From Bradyrhizobium guangxiense (GTDB lineage: Bacteria; Pseudomonadota; Alphaproteobacteria; Rhizobiales; Xanthobacteraceae), in contig NZ_CP022219.1 of assembly GCF_004114915.1 (NCBI RefSeq), forward strand, positions 6,354,501 through 6,418,500: a DNA stretch of 64,000 bases, in the 5' to 3' direction. Position numbers and translations under genes: made by a program. The notes below the pieces were generated by a model. The model was given only the letters and a program-made list of their open reading frames with translations. It ran no database searches and was not told where the DNA came from. Below, piece after piece: positions 49,454 to 57,679 of this stretch (within the stretch, counting starts at the first letter, position 1; the number at the start of each line of letters is the position of its first letter).

Positions 49454-50464
49454 GTGCCAGTGTTGAACCGTGCCGAACTCTCGCGGACCGGGGTGGTTGT
49501 CGTCGCGCTTGTGCTTGCCGCAGTCTCGTTGAGCATGCAGGCGACGGGCGCCGTTGCGCGCGAATTTCGCGCCGCCGACACCCAGACCGAGGATTACCCG
49601 ACGGTCCAGGCGCTGCGCTACATGGGCGAGCTGATCGCCGAGCGCACCAAGGGCCGCCACGAGATCAAGGTGTTCCACTCCCGTCAACTCGGCGAGGAAA
49701 AGGAGACCATCGAGCAGACCCGGGCCGGGGCGATCGACCTCAACCGGACCAATGTGGCACTGATCGGCAACTTCGTTCCGGCGATGAACGTGCTCGCCAT
49801 GCCGTTCCTGTTCCGGTCCATCGAGCACATGCAAAAGGTGCTGGACGGGCCGATCGGCAGCGAGATCCTGAGCAGCTTCGAGCCCTACGGCTTCGTCGGG
49901 CTCGCCTTTTACGATTCCGGCGCGCGCTCGATCTACAACGGTGTCCGCCCGGTGAGGAGCATCGCCGACCTCAAGGGCTTGCGGATCCGGGTGCAGCAGT
50001 CGGAGTTGATGAGCCAGATGATCCGCTCGCTCGGCGCGGAGCCGGTCGAGCTGCCTTATGGGCAGGTGCTCACCGGGCTCACCAACCATCTGATCGACGG
50101 CGCCGAAAACAACTGGCCATCTTTCGTGACGACGGACCATTACAAACATGCCGGCCACTACACCCTCACCGAGCACACGATGAGCCCCGAAGTGCTGGTG
50201 ATCTCGCTGAAGGCCTGGCAGAGCCTGTCGCCGGACGACCAGGCGATCTTCCGGGAGGCCGCGCAGCGCTCCAGCCGCTTCATGCGCGAGAAGTGGCGCG
50301 ACCTCGAGGAGCAGTCGCAGCGCAAGGCGCAGGAAGCCGGCGTCACGATCGTCAGGGATATCGACCGCAAGCCGTTCGAGGACGCAATGGCCGCCATCTA
50401 CGCCAAGGCCGGGCGCGATCCCGCCGCGGCCGCGCTGATCGAACGCATTCGCAAGGTGGAGTGA
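49454..50464 (+). CDS. TRAP-type binding protein DctP, linked to a signalling operon
   Basis: 336 residues from GTG 49454 (GAGGGG six bases upstream; TTG 49448 overlaps that site). Signal peptide LSRTGVVVVALVLAAVSLSM, then a DctP fold: TVQALRYMGELIAERTKGR, the RVQQSELMSQMI segment with the substrate-carboxylate Arg, and PEVLVISLKAW. Its ligand is probably a carboxylate. No DctQ or DctM membrane protein is present; the next gene, six bases downstream, encodes a histidine kinase. It may therefore act as an extracytoplasmic sensor subunit instead of a transport protein. Confidence 0.88.
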   Translation: MPVLNRAELSRTGVVVVALVLAAVSLSMQATGAVAREFRAADTQTEDYPTVQALRYMGELIAERTKGRHEIKVFHSRQLGEEKETIEQTRAGAIDLNRTNVALIGNFVPAMNVLAMPFLFRSIEHMQKVLDGPIGSEILSSFEPYGFVGLAFYDSGARSIYNGVRPVRSIADLKGLRIRVQQSELMSQMIRSLGAEPVELPYGQVLTGLTNHLIDGAENNWPSFVTTDHYKHAGHYTLTEHTMSPEVLVISLKAWQSLSPDDQAIFREAAQRSSRFMREKWRDLEEQSQRKAQEAGVTIVRDIDRKPFEDAMAAIYAKAGRDPAAAALIERIRKVE

Positions 50465-50470
50465 GCCGCG

Positions 50471-52549
50471 TTGGCTGCACTTGGACATCACGATCACGCA
50501 GACCGGCCGCCCGGCCCGCTCGGGCGGATGCGGGCGCGGCTGGTCGGCGTGCTGCGGGCGGTGCCGATCCGCTGGCGCATCCTGTCGATCGCCGCGCTCA
50601 ACTCCGCCGTGGTGGTGGTGCTGGTGGCCATGATCTGGAACGGCGCGCAGGTGCTGGGCTCGGCCTGGGACGACGTCCGCCAGGTGCGCGAATCCGACCG
50701 GATCCTGGCGCTGCTCGAAAGCGAGACCGGGCGGCTGCAGAACCTGATCCACCGCTACATCAATCAGCCGAGCCCGGACCTGTTCGCCGAGATCCTGCTG
50801 CTGCGCGAGGCGGTGCTGGGCACGCTGACCAACCGCGCCGCCAAGGATCCGATGCTGTCGGGCTCGGTCGAGGAGCTCGAGCGCACCACCGACCGCTTCC
50901 TCAACGGTTTCGGCGAGCTGCGCAGCGTGCAGGCCACCATCGCCAAGACCTATGAGGAGCAGGTGCAGGGCCCGGCCAAGGACATGGCCGGCCTTTATTC
51001 CATCATCGAGGGCGCCACCGGCCATCGCGACGCGCTGATCTGGCCCTCGCTGGGAAAATCCCGCGAGGCCTTCACTGCGATGCTGGTGGCGGCCAATTCC
51101 TACTATCTGTCGCTATCGCCGGGCGCGGCCGACGACGCCCGCCGCAACACCGAGACGATCGAGAAGACCATCCCCGTGATGATCGATCTCGCCGACAACG
51201 ACCTGCAGAAGATGGCGCTGCAACGGCTCGGCGCCCGCACCGCCGCGCTGCGCGAGGGCTTTGCAAAGCTTTCCGAGCAGCTTGCGAGCCGCACCGAGCT
51301 CCTGCGCAACACCATCGACGCCAGCCAGGCCGAGGCGATCGGCGCCATCGACGACCTCTCCACCAAGATGCGCCAGCGCGAGCAGAAGGCGCAGGAGACG
51401 TTTGACCGCACCCTGGCCGACATTTCCAGGCGCGTGCTGTCGATCGCGGTGATCTTCCTCGGCATCATCCTGACCGCCGGCGTGATGATCGCATTGTCGA
51501 TCCGCCTGCCGCTGCAGCAGATCATGACCGCGATGCGCGCGATCACGCTCGGCGATCTCGACCGCGAGGTGCAGGGCACGAAAGCGCGCGACGAGGTCGG
51601 TGCCATGGCGCGCGCGGTGGAGGTGTTCCGCGAGAACGCGATCGCCAAGCGCGAGACCGAGGACGAGCTGCGCGCTTCCAAGGAGAAGGCCGAGAGCGCG
51701 CTGCTCGAGCTCAACACCGCGCAACAGAACCTGATCGACGCCGAGCGGCTGGCGGCGCTCGGCGGCCTCGTTGCCGGCGTCGCGCACGAGGTCAACAACC
51801 CGATCGGCATCAGCCTGACGGTTGCCTCGAGCTTTGCCCGGCGTACGGAAATCTTCGAGGCCCAGCTCAAGGGCGACGGCGGCTTGCGCCGCTCGCAGCT
51901 GGAAGAGTTCGTGCAATCCTCGCGCGACGCCTCGCAGCAGCTCGTCGCCAATCTCCAGCGCGCCGGCGAATTGATCCAGTCGTTCAAGCAGGTCGCGGTC
52001 GACCGTTCCCATGCCGAGCGGCGGCAATTCAGCTTGAGCGAGGCCACCGACCAGATCATTGCAAGCCTGCGCCCGGTCTTGAAGCGCTCGCCGATCACGC
52101 TCGGCGTCGACGTGCCCGAGGGGCTGCTGCTCGACGGCTATCCCGGCTCCTATGGCCAGATCCTGACCAATCTCTTCCTCAACGCCGCCAACCACGCCTT
52201 CGCCGACGGGCGCGCCGGCACCATCACGATCTCGGCCCGACCGCGCGGGACCGACGACATCGAGCTGATCTTCACCGACGACGGGGCCGGCATGACCCCC
52301 GACGTGCAGCGCCAGGCCTTTGACCCTTTCTTTACCACCCGGCGCAATGAAGGCGGTACGGGCCTCGGCCTGCATATCGTCTATAACCTCGTCACCCAGC
52401 AGCTCGGCGGCCGCATGATGCTGGAATCCAAGCTGGGACAAGGCACTACTTTTCGCATTATCATGCCCCGGGTCGCCAAGGGCGGCGCGCAAAGCACAGA
52501 AAGTGACGGGACTTCTCAATGGCCGAACAGGACGATGTCCTCCACCTGA
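50471..52549 (+). CDS. Membrane histidine kinase, TorS-like sensor
   Basis: 692 residues if TTG 50471 is used (GGTGGAG at 8-bp spacing); ATG 50528 would give 673. Domains in order: TM1 about 36-57, helical periplasmic region about 58-318 (bundle-like), TM2 about 320-342, HAMP about 342-395, coiled coil, HisKA with H439 in AHEVNNPIG, and HATPase with DDGAGM and GGTGLGLHIV. A helical periplasmic domain is what binding-protein-coupled kinases such as TorS use. It overlaps the next gene by 31 bp, so the pair is translationally coupled. Confidence 0.9.
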   Translation: MAALGHHDHADRPPGPLGRMRARLVGVLRAVPIRWRILSIAALNSAVVVVLVAMIWNGAQVLGSAWDDVRQVRESDRILALLESETGRLQNLIHRYINQPSPDLFAEILLLREAVLGTLTNRAAKDPMLSGSVEELERTTDRFLNGFGELRSVQATIAKTYEEQVQGPAKDMAGLYSIIEGATGHRDALIWPSLGKSREAFTAMLVAANSYYLSLSPGAADDARRNTETIEKTIPVMIDLADNDLQKMALQRLGARTAALREGFAKLSEQLASRTELLRNTIDASQAEAIGAIDDLSTKMRQREQKAQETFDRTLADISRRVLSIAVIFLGIILTAGVMIALSIRLPLQQIMTAMRAITLGDLDREVQGTKARDEVGAMARAVEVFRENAIAKRETEDELRASKEKAESALLELNTAQQNLIDAERLAALGGLVAGVAHEVNNPIGISLTVASSFARRTEIFEAQLKGDGGLRRSQLEEFVQSSRDASQQLVANLQRAGELIQSFKQVAVDRSHAERRQFSLSEATDQIIASLRPVLKRSPITLGVDVPEGLLLDGYPGSYGQILTNLFLNAANHAFADGRAGTITISARPRGTDDIELIFTDDGAGMTPDVQRQAFDPFFTTRRNEGGTGLGLHIVYNLVTQQLGGRMMLESKLGQGTTFRIIMPRVAKGGAQSTESDGTSQWPNRTMSST

Positions 52550-54264
52550 TCGACGATACCGGTGCCGCGTCGGAGGATAGCAACGCCCGGAAGTGGAAGA
52601 TCGCCGTCATCGACGACGATCCGGCCGTGCATGACGGCACGCGTTTTGCGCTCTCGGATTACAGTCTCAACGGCCAGAGCCTCGAGATCCTGTCGGCCTA
52701 TTCCGCGGCGGAGGGCCGCAAGCTGATGGCCGAGCACAGCGACATCGCCGCCGTGCTGCTCGACGTCATCATGGAGACCGACGTCGCCGGCCTCGAGCTG
52801 GTCGAGTTCATCCGCAACGAGATCCGGAACGAGACCGTGCGCATCATCCTGCGTACCGGCCAGCCCGGCCAGGCGCCGGAACGGCGCGTGATCGTGCAGT
52901 ACGACATCAACGACTACAAGGCCAAGACCGAGCTCACCGCGGACAAGCTGTTCACCTCGCTGACCGCAGCGCTGCGCTCCTATCAGCAGCTCGAACGCAT
53001 GGTGCAGACGCGGCGCGGGCTCGAGATCATCATCGACGCCGCCTCGACGCTGTACGACTTCAAGTCGATGCAGCGGCTCGCCGAGGGCGGTTTGACCCAG
53101 CTCGCCTCGCTGCTCAACGTCGATTGCGCCGGCATCCTGGTCCTGCGCGACAATGGCGGCGTCGATCCCGAGCTTTCGGTGCTCGCCGGCAGCGGCTGCT
53201 ACAGCCGCTTCATCGGCACCACCTCCTCGAAGGCGCTCGACCCCGAATTGCGCGAGATGGTCGAGGCCGCGTTCCAGCGCCGCAAGAACGAATTCGCCGA
53301 CCATCGCAGCGTGATCTATTTGCGCACCGGATCCGGCCGCGAGGTCGTGGTGCTGCTGCAGGCCGAGCGCGAGCTGTCCGAGACCGACCGCTCGCTGGTC
53401 GAGATATTCTCTTCCAGACTCTCGATCGCCTTCGACAACGTCATCCTCTACCAGCAGCTCCAGGACGCCAACACCCAGCTGGAGGACCGCGTCGCCCAGC
53501 GCACCCGGGCCCTGATGCAGGCCAACCGCCGCCTCTCCGCGCAATGGCTGCGGCTGCAGCGCGCCAACGGCTTCAAGAACGAGATTCTGGGCACCGTCGC
53601 GCACGATCTGAAGAACCCGCTCGGCGTCATCCTCGGCCGCACCGAGATGCTGAAGGAGCTGATCTCGACCGGCGCCTCGGAAGGCGGCGTGGTCGCCCAG
53701 GTCGACCATATCCGCGACGCTACCAAGCGCCTGACCACGATGGTCGACCATCTGATCTCGGACGCGATGGCCGATGCCTTCGACATTACCATCCGCCGCG
53801 AGCCGGTCGACGTCGCGGGCCTGGTCAAGGAGGTCGCCGATGCCAACCAGCCGCTCGCCGTCAACAAGCAGCAGACGATCAGCGTCACCGCGCCGCCCAA
53901 CATCGTCACCATGTGCGACACCGACCGCATCCGCGAGGCGATCGACAATCTCATCAGCAACGCCATCAAATACTCGCCGATCGGCGGCAAGATCGATGTG
54001 GCGGTCAGCCACGAGGGCAGCGACACCATCGTCCGCGTCAGCGACGAGGGCGCCGGCCTGTCGCCGGAGGATCTCGGCCGCCTGTTCGGCCGCTTCCAGC
54101 GGCTGTCAGCCAAACCCACCGCCGGCGAGAGCTCGACGGGGCTTGGGCTGTCCATCGTCAAGCGGATCGTCGACATGCATGGCGGCGATGTGACCGCCGA
54201 CAGCGACGGACCCGGCAAGGGCTCGACCTTCACCATCACCCTCCCCGCGACCGAAATGCCGTGA
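52519..54264 (+). CDS. Soluble hybrid: receiver, DUF3369 and histidine kinase
   Basis: 581 residues without membrane segments. Domains: receiver about 26-160 with phospho-acceptor D82 (VLLDVIMETD) and acidic pair D32-D34; DUF3369/GAF-like region about 165-315; coiled coil 315-355; HisKA with H362 in VAHDLKNPLG; HATPase with DEGAGL and STGLGLSIVKRI. The N-terminal receiver could take phosphate from the membrane kinase and control this second kinase, which would then act on the response regulator downstream. Confidence 0.9.
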   Translation: MAEQDDVLHLIDDTGAASEDSNARKWKIAVIDDDPAVHDGTRFALSDYSLNGQSLEILSAYSAAEGRKLMAEHSDIAAVLLDVIMETDVAGLELVEFIRNEIRNETVRIILRTGQPGQAPERRVIVQYDINDYKAKTELTADKLFTSLTAALRSYQQLERMVQTRRGLEIIIDAASTLYDFKSMQRLAEGGLTQLASLLNVDCAGILVLRDNGGVDPELSVLAGSGCYSRFIGTTSSKALDPELREMVEAAFQRRKNEFADHRSVIYLRTGSGREVVVLLQAERELSETDRSLVEIFSSRLSIAFDNVILYQQLQDANTQLEDRVAQRTRALMQANRRLSAQWLRLQRANGFKNEILGTVAHDLKNPLGVILGRTEMLKELISTGASEGGVVAQVDHIRDATKRLTTMVDHLISDAMADAFDITIRREPVDVAGLVKEVADANQPLAVNKQQTISVTAPPNIVTMCDTDRIREAIDNLISNAIKYSPIGGKIDVAVSHEGSDTIVRVSDEGAGLSPEDLGRLFGRFQRLSAKPTAGESSTGLGLSIVKRIVDMHGGDVTADSDGPGKGSTFTITLPATEMP

Positions 54265-54274
54265 TGCAGAGACC

Positions 54275-55012
54275 ATGACCCAAAGCCAGCACATCATGAT
54301 CGTCGACGACGAGGCCCCGGCCCGGGAGATGGTCGGCGATTATCTCAAGATGCACGGCTTCACCGTGACGCTGTGCGACGGCGGCAAGTCCTTGCGCGCC
54401 GCGATCCAGGGCAGCATGCCCGATCTCGTCGTGCTCGACCTCAACATGCCCGAGGAAGACGGCCTCTCGATCATCCGCGATCTCAAGAGCCGCATCAACG
54501 TGCCGGTCATCATGCTGACGGCGACCGCGAGCCCGATCGACCGCGTCGTCGGTCTCGAGCTCGGCGCCGACGACTACGTCGCCAAGCCTTGCGAGCTGCG
54601 CGAGCTGATGGCGCGCATCCGCTCGGTGCTACGCAGAAGCGTGCCGGCCAAGGCTGCCGCGCCGGACGCCGCCGCGGCAAAGTCCGACAAGGAGCAGCTG
54701 GTGCGCTTCGGCACCAAATGGCTCGATCTCGAAGCGCAGGCCTTGCGCGACGACGAGGGCAACGAGCATCCGCTGACGGCATCCGAGTTCGGACTACTCA
54801 AGGTGTTCGCGGCCAATCCGAAGCGCGTGCTGTCGCGCGAGCGCCTGCTCGAGCTTGCGAACGCCCGCGATGCCGAAGCCTTCGACCGCGCCGTGGACCT
54901 GCGCATCATGCGCATCCGCCGCAAGATCGAGCCCGACCCGGCCAAGCCGGCCGTGATCCGCACCATCCGCGGCGGCGGCTATCTGTTCTCGCCGCAGGGC
55001 GAGAAGGCGTAG
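54275..55012 (+). CDS. OmpR/PhoB-family response regulator
   Basis: 245 residues. Receiver 1-122 with D11/D12, phospho-acceptor D55 (LVVLDLNMP) and K104 (VAKPCELREL); winged-helix DNA-binding domain about 140-240 (HPLTASEFGLLKVFAANP, DLRIMRIRRKIE). Ten bases after the hybrid kinase gene, so it is the output protein of the TRAP-binding-protein signalling module. Target genes are unknown; none next to it carries an obvious direct-repeat site. Confidence 0.92.
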   Translation: MTQSQHIMIVDDEAPAREMVGDYLKMHGFTVTLCDGGKSLRAAIQGSMPDLVVLDLNMPEEDGLSIIRDLKSRINVPVIMLTATASPIDRVVGLELGADDYVAKPCELRELMARIRSVLRRSVPAKAAAPDAAAAKSDKEQLVRFGTKWLDLEAQALRDDEGNEHPLTASEFGLLKVFAANPKRVLSRERLLELANARDAEAFDRAVDLRIMRIRRKIEPDPAKPAVIRTIRGGGYLFSPQGEKA

Positions 55013-55183
55013 AGCGCGGCAAGCGCGCCCTCGGGCGCGCGCCGGCGCAGGGGACGACGGTGGTGAGCCAGGCGCGGCCAAACGCAAATCGCGGGGATTC
55101 GTTCCTCGGCGCTGCGATCCGCCACAAAACACCCACCCCCGTATTTTCCGTACATTGAAATTCCACGACTTTTTGCCCCGAAT

Positions 55184-55263
55184 GTTTCGTCGCGGGCCTC
55201 CCGACGAAACAATTTGACGGCGCACGAAACCATTTTCCGCTTTTCGTGCAGACGTCCCGAAAC
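55184..55263 (+). promoter_or_regulatory. Tandem inverted repeats and CGAAAC motifs upstream of the sigma factor
   Basis: GTTTCGTCG (55184-55192) pairs with CGACGAAAC (55202-55210), and GCACGAAA (55222-55229) pairs with TTTCGTGC (55242-55249). CGAAAC occurs at 55205, 55225 and 55258. The block CCGACGAAACAATT (55201-55214) recurs exactly at 56009-56022, after the sigma gene. The remainder of the 318-bp gap shows no gene. Confidence 0.5.
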
Positions 55264-55330
55264 GTTGGCTCATTAACACTTTGGTCCAAGGAAACGCCGC
55301 TCGGTTGCGGCGCTACGGGGAGCCAAGTCC

Positions 55331-55942
55331 ATGCCGAACGTCATCGCCATCAACGCCCAGGCCAGCCAGAGCATCATCGCCGCTCAGGCGACTTCGGACG
55401 ACATGCTCCTCGAGAGCATTGCCGACGGCAACCGGACGGCCATGCACATCCTCTATTGCCGGCACAATGTGCGGGTCTATCGCTTCATCCTGCGCATCGT
55501 GCGCGACGCCACGGCGGCGGAAGACCTCGTCAGCCAGGTGTTTCTGGACGTGTGGCGGACCGCCGGCCAATTCCAGGGCCGCTCCCAGGTTTCGACCTGG
55601 CTGCTCTCGATCGCCCGTTTCAAGGCCCTGACCGCGATGCGCCAGCGCCGCTTCGAGGACATCGACCAGGAGGACGTGCGTCAGATTCCCGATGATTCCG
55701 ACACGCCAGAGACCTCGCTCGACCGCAGCGACACCAGTGCCATCCTGCGCGCCTGCGTGGAGAAGCTGTCGCCGGCGCACCGCGAGATCATCAACCTCGT
55801 CTACTACCACGAGAAGTCGGTAGAGGAGGTCGGGCGGATCATCGGCATCCCCCAGAGCACCGTGAAGACGCGGATGTTCTACGCCCGCAAGCAATTGGCC
55901 GATTTGCTTAAGGGCGCCGGCGTCGACCGTTTCGCGGCGTAA
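55331..55942 (+). CDS. ECF-type RNA polymerase sigma factor
   Basis: 203 residues; ATG 55331 with GGGGAG 9 bp upstream. Region 2 spans about 35-105 (ILYCRHNVRVYRFILRIVRD, AEDLVSQVFLDVWR) and region 4 about 140-195 (SPAHREIINLVYYHEKSVEE, then IPQSTVKTRMFYARKQL as the -35-recognition helix). An N-terminal extension of about 30 residues precedes region 2. No anti-sigma gene is adjacent, and no PhyR/NepR genes are near, so it is not the EcfG locus. Flanking repeats suggest autoregulation. Confidence 0.9.
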   Translation: MPNVIAINAQASQSIIAAQATSDDMLLESIADGNRTAMHILYCRHNVRVYRFILRIVRDATAAEDLVSQVFLDVWRTAGQFQGRSQVSTWLLSIARFKALTAMRQRRFEDIDQEDVRQIPDDSDTPETSLDRSDTSAILRACVEKLSPAHREIINLVYYHEKSVEEVGRIIGIPQSTVKTRMFYARKQLADLLKGAGVDRFAA

Positions 55943-56008
55943 GATGAAGAATTTCAAGGAGATAGGTCCCGCAATCAGGCCCTATCCCTGGACACAGAAG
56001 CGTTACCG

Positions 56009-56022
56009 CCGACGAAACAATT
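56009..56022 (+). promoter_or_regulatory. Copy of the sigma-gene upstream motif
   Basis: CCGACGAAACAATT, identical to 55201-55214. It lies 67 bp after the sigma stop and upstream of the terminator at 56106-56134, so it could start a short non-coding transcript. Confidence 0.4.
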
Positions 56023-56105
56023 GAAACAAACGACAACATCAGGCGGAAAAACTTCCCCCCTATAAGGCTCCCATACGGTTTCGTTAAACCTCCCAAGACC
56101 TCCAG

Positions 56106-56140
56106 CGACCCGGACGATGCCCCCGTCCGGGTCGTTTTGT
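56106..56140 (+). terminator. Rho-independent terminator downstream of the sigma factor
   Basis: CGACCCGGAC (56106-56115) and GTCCGGGTCG (56125-56134) form a perfect 10-bp stem with a 9-nt loop, followed by TTTTGTATTT. A smaller hairpin GGTTT-CGTT-AAACC precedes it at 56077-56090. It is 164 bp from the sigma stop; the sequence from about 56060 could be a small RNA with this as its end. The 354-bp gap 55943-56296 has no protein gene I can support. Confidence 0.75.
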
Positions 56141-56296
56141 ATTTGGGGTGGAACGGACTTTTCGTCTCCTTCCCGCAAGTAAGACGGGCCGGCTCTCTCC
56201 TCACACCCCGACGGCCCCGTCACGAAGGCGTGACGTCGCGTAACGACTGCCACGCCCGAGCCGAACTGCCCTCGTGACCTCCGCCACGAGTGGCCC

Positions 56297-56995
56297 ATGC
56301 TCGAACTTCTCCTCGCTCTCCTCGCCGGCCTCCTCACCATCGCCGCGCCCTGCACGCTGCCGATGCTGCCGATCCTGCTCGGCGCCTCGGTCGGGCGCGC
56401 GGGGCATTGGCGGCCGGCGATGATCGCGCTCGGCTTCGTCGTCTCCTTCTCCGCCGTCGCGCTGCTGCTGGGCGCGCTGACGCGGCTGTTCGATTTCGAT
56501 CCGAACGTGCTGCGCGAGGCGGCCGCGATCCTGCTGCTCGGCTTCGGCCTCTTGATGCTATGGCCGGCGCCGTTCGAATGGCTGTCGATCCGGCTCAACG
56601 GCTGGCTCGATCTCGGCAACACCGGCGCCACGCAGCGCGACGGCGCGCTCGGCGGGCTCGTGCTCGGCACCACGCTGGGCCTGGTCTGGACGCCCTGCGC
56701 AGGCCCGGTGCTCGGCTCGATCCTGACGCTGGTTGCGACCCAGAAGAACGCTGCCTGGGCCGGCACGCTGCTGATCGTATACGCGATCGGCGCGGCGCTC
56801 CCGATGCTGGGGATAGCCTATGGCGGACAGGCCGCGACCACGCGCGTGCGCAGCCTCGCGCGGATCAGCCCGCGCCTGCAGCAGGGCTTCGGAATCGTCG
56901 TGATCGCCTTCGCGGTTGCCGCCTATTTCCAATACGACACGCTGATCGTGGCGTGGCTCACCGGCTTCTACCCCGCCGGCCAGATCGGCCTGTAA
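56297..56995 (+). CDS. CcdA-family thiol:disulfide transmembrane protein
   Basis: 232 residues, six membrane segments. The two redox cysteines of CcdA are present: C19 in APCTLP and C134 in TPCAGP. It passes electrons from cytoplasmic thioredoxin across the membrane. The next gene, 31 bp downstream, encodes a periplasmic thioredoxin-like protein; together they resemble a split DipZ. Targets could be cytochrome c maturation or extracytoplasmic peroxide repair. Confidence 0.9.
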   Translation: MLELLLALLAGLLTIAAPCTLPMLPILLGASVGRAGHWRPAMIALGFVVSFSAVALLLGALTRLFDFDPNVLREAAAILLLGFGLLMLWPAPFEWLSIRLNGWLDLGNTGATQRDGALGGLVLGTTLGLVWTPCAGPVLGSILTLVATQKNAAWAGTLLIVYAIGAALPMLGIAYGGQAATTRVRSLARISPRLQQGFGIVVIAFAVAAYFQYDTLIVAWLTGFYPAGQIGL

Positions 56996-57026
56996 CCATC
57001 GAAGATTTCACCCGGAGGACGCTTCC

Positions 57027-57590
57027 ATGGCTTTCAAACTGCTCGCCGTTTCCGCCGCTCTGATCGGCTTCGCCGTGACCGGTGCCGTCATTCCAGGCGT
57101 CTGCGACGAGGTGTCCCAAACGGCACCCGTCCGCGTCGCGGCAGCAAGCCAGCAGGCCGCGCCCGACTTCACCGGCATCAACACCTGGTTCAACTCCAAG
57201 CCGCTCAGCCTGGCCGATCTGCGCGGCAAGGTCGTGCTGGTCGACTTCTGGACCTATGGCTGCGTCAACTGCGTCAACACGCTGCCGCACGTCACCGACC
57301 TCTATGCCAAGTACAAGGACCGGGGTCTCGTCGTGGTGGGCGTGCACACGCCGGAATTCCCGTTCGAGCGCTCGGCCTCCAACGTGCAGGCCGCGCTGAA
57401 GCGCCACGGCATCACCTATCCGGTCGCGCAGGACAATGATTCCAAGACCTGGAACGCCTACCGCAACCAATATTGGCCGGCGCAATACATCATCGACCAG
57501 AACGGCAAGATCGTGTTCCAGCACGCCGGCGAAGGCCGCTATGACGAGATCGACCGCACGGTGGCAAAGCTGCTGAACGCCAGCAGCTGA
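57027..57590 (+). CDS. Periplasmic thioredoxin-like (TlpA/DipZ-type) protein
   Basis: 187 residues. Signal peptide or anchor FKLLAVSAALIGFAVTGAVI, then a thioredoxin fold with redox C79/C82 in FWTYGCVNC and the cis-Pro region near GKIVFQHAGEG. The FWTYGCVNCxNTLP motif is typical of the C-terminal domain of DipZ. It should receive electrons from the CcdA-like protein encoded just upstream. A perfect hairpin at 57627-57650 follows the gene. Confidence 0.9.
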   Translation: MAFKLLAVSAALIGFAVTGAVIPGVCDEVSQTAPVRVAAASQQAAPDFTGINTWFNSKPLSLADLRGKVVLVDFWTYGCVNCVNTLPHVTDLYAKYKDRGLVVVGVHTPEFPFERSASNVQAALKRHGITYPVAQDNDSKTWNAYRNQYWPAQYIIDQNGKIVFQHAGEGRYDEIDRTVAKLLNASS

Positions 57591-57626
57591 GCCCGCGCGG
57601 GCGCCCGGTGACGGCGTTGTTGCTTG

Positions 57627-57650
57627 ACTCCACGGACCCGTCCGTGGAGT
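57627..57650 (+). terminator. Hairpin after the thioredoxin gene
   Basis: ACTCCACGGAC and GTCCGTGGAGT form an 11-bp perfect stem around CC, followed by TTC only, so it is a weak intrinsic terminator or a stability element. Its presence argues that the next coding region starts at 57680, not at GTG 57608. Confidence 0.5.
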
Positions 57651-57679
57651 TTCGCGCGCAACGGAACCAGCCGCCCGCA

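Noticed and set aside
49397..51025. 542-codon minus-strand frame over dctP and the kinase
   Set aside because: Shadow frame without recognisable domains, opposed to two genes with intact motifs.
55331..55942. EcfG general stress sigma factor locus
   Set aside because: No nepR or phyR neighbours and no GGAAC-N17-18-CGTT promoter that I could find with confidence.
57608..57679. GTG start for the membrane protein at 57680
   Set aside because: No ribosome-binding site, and the segment contains a perfect hairpin that looks like the end of the upstream operon.
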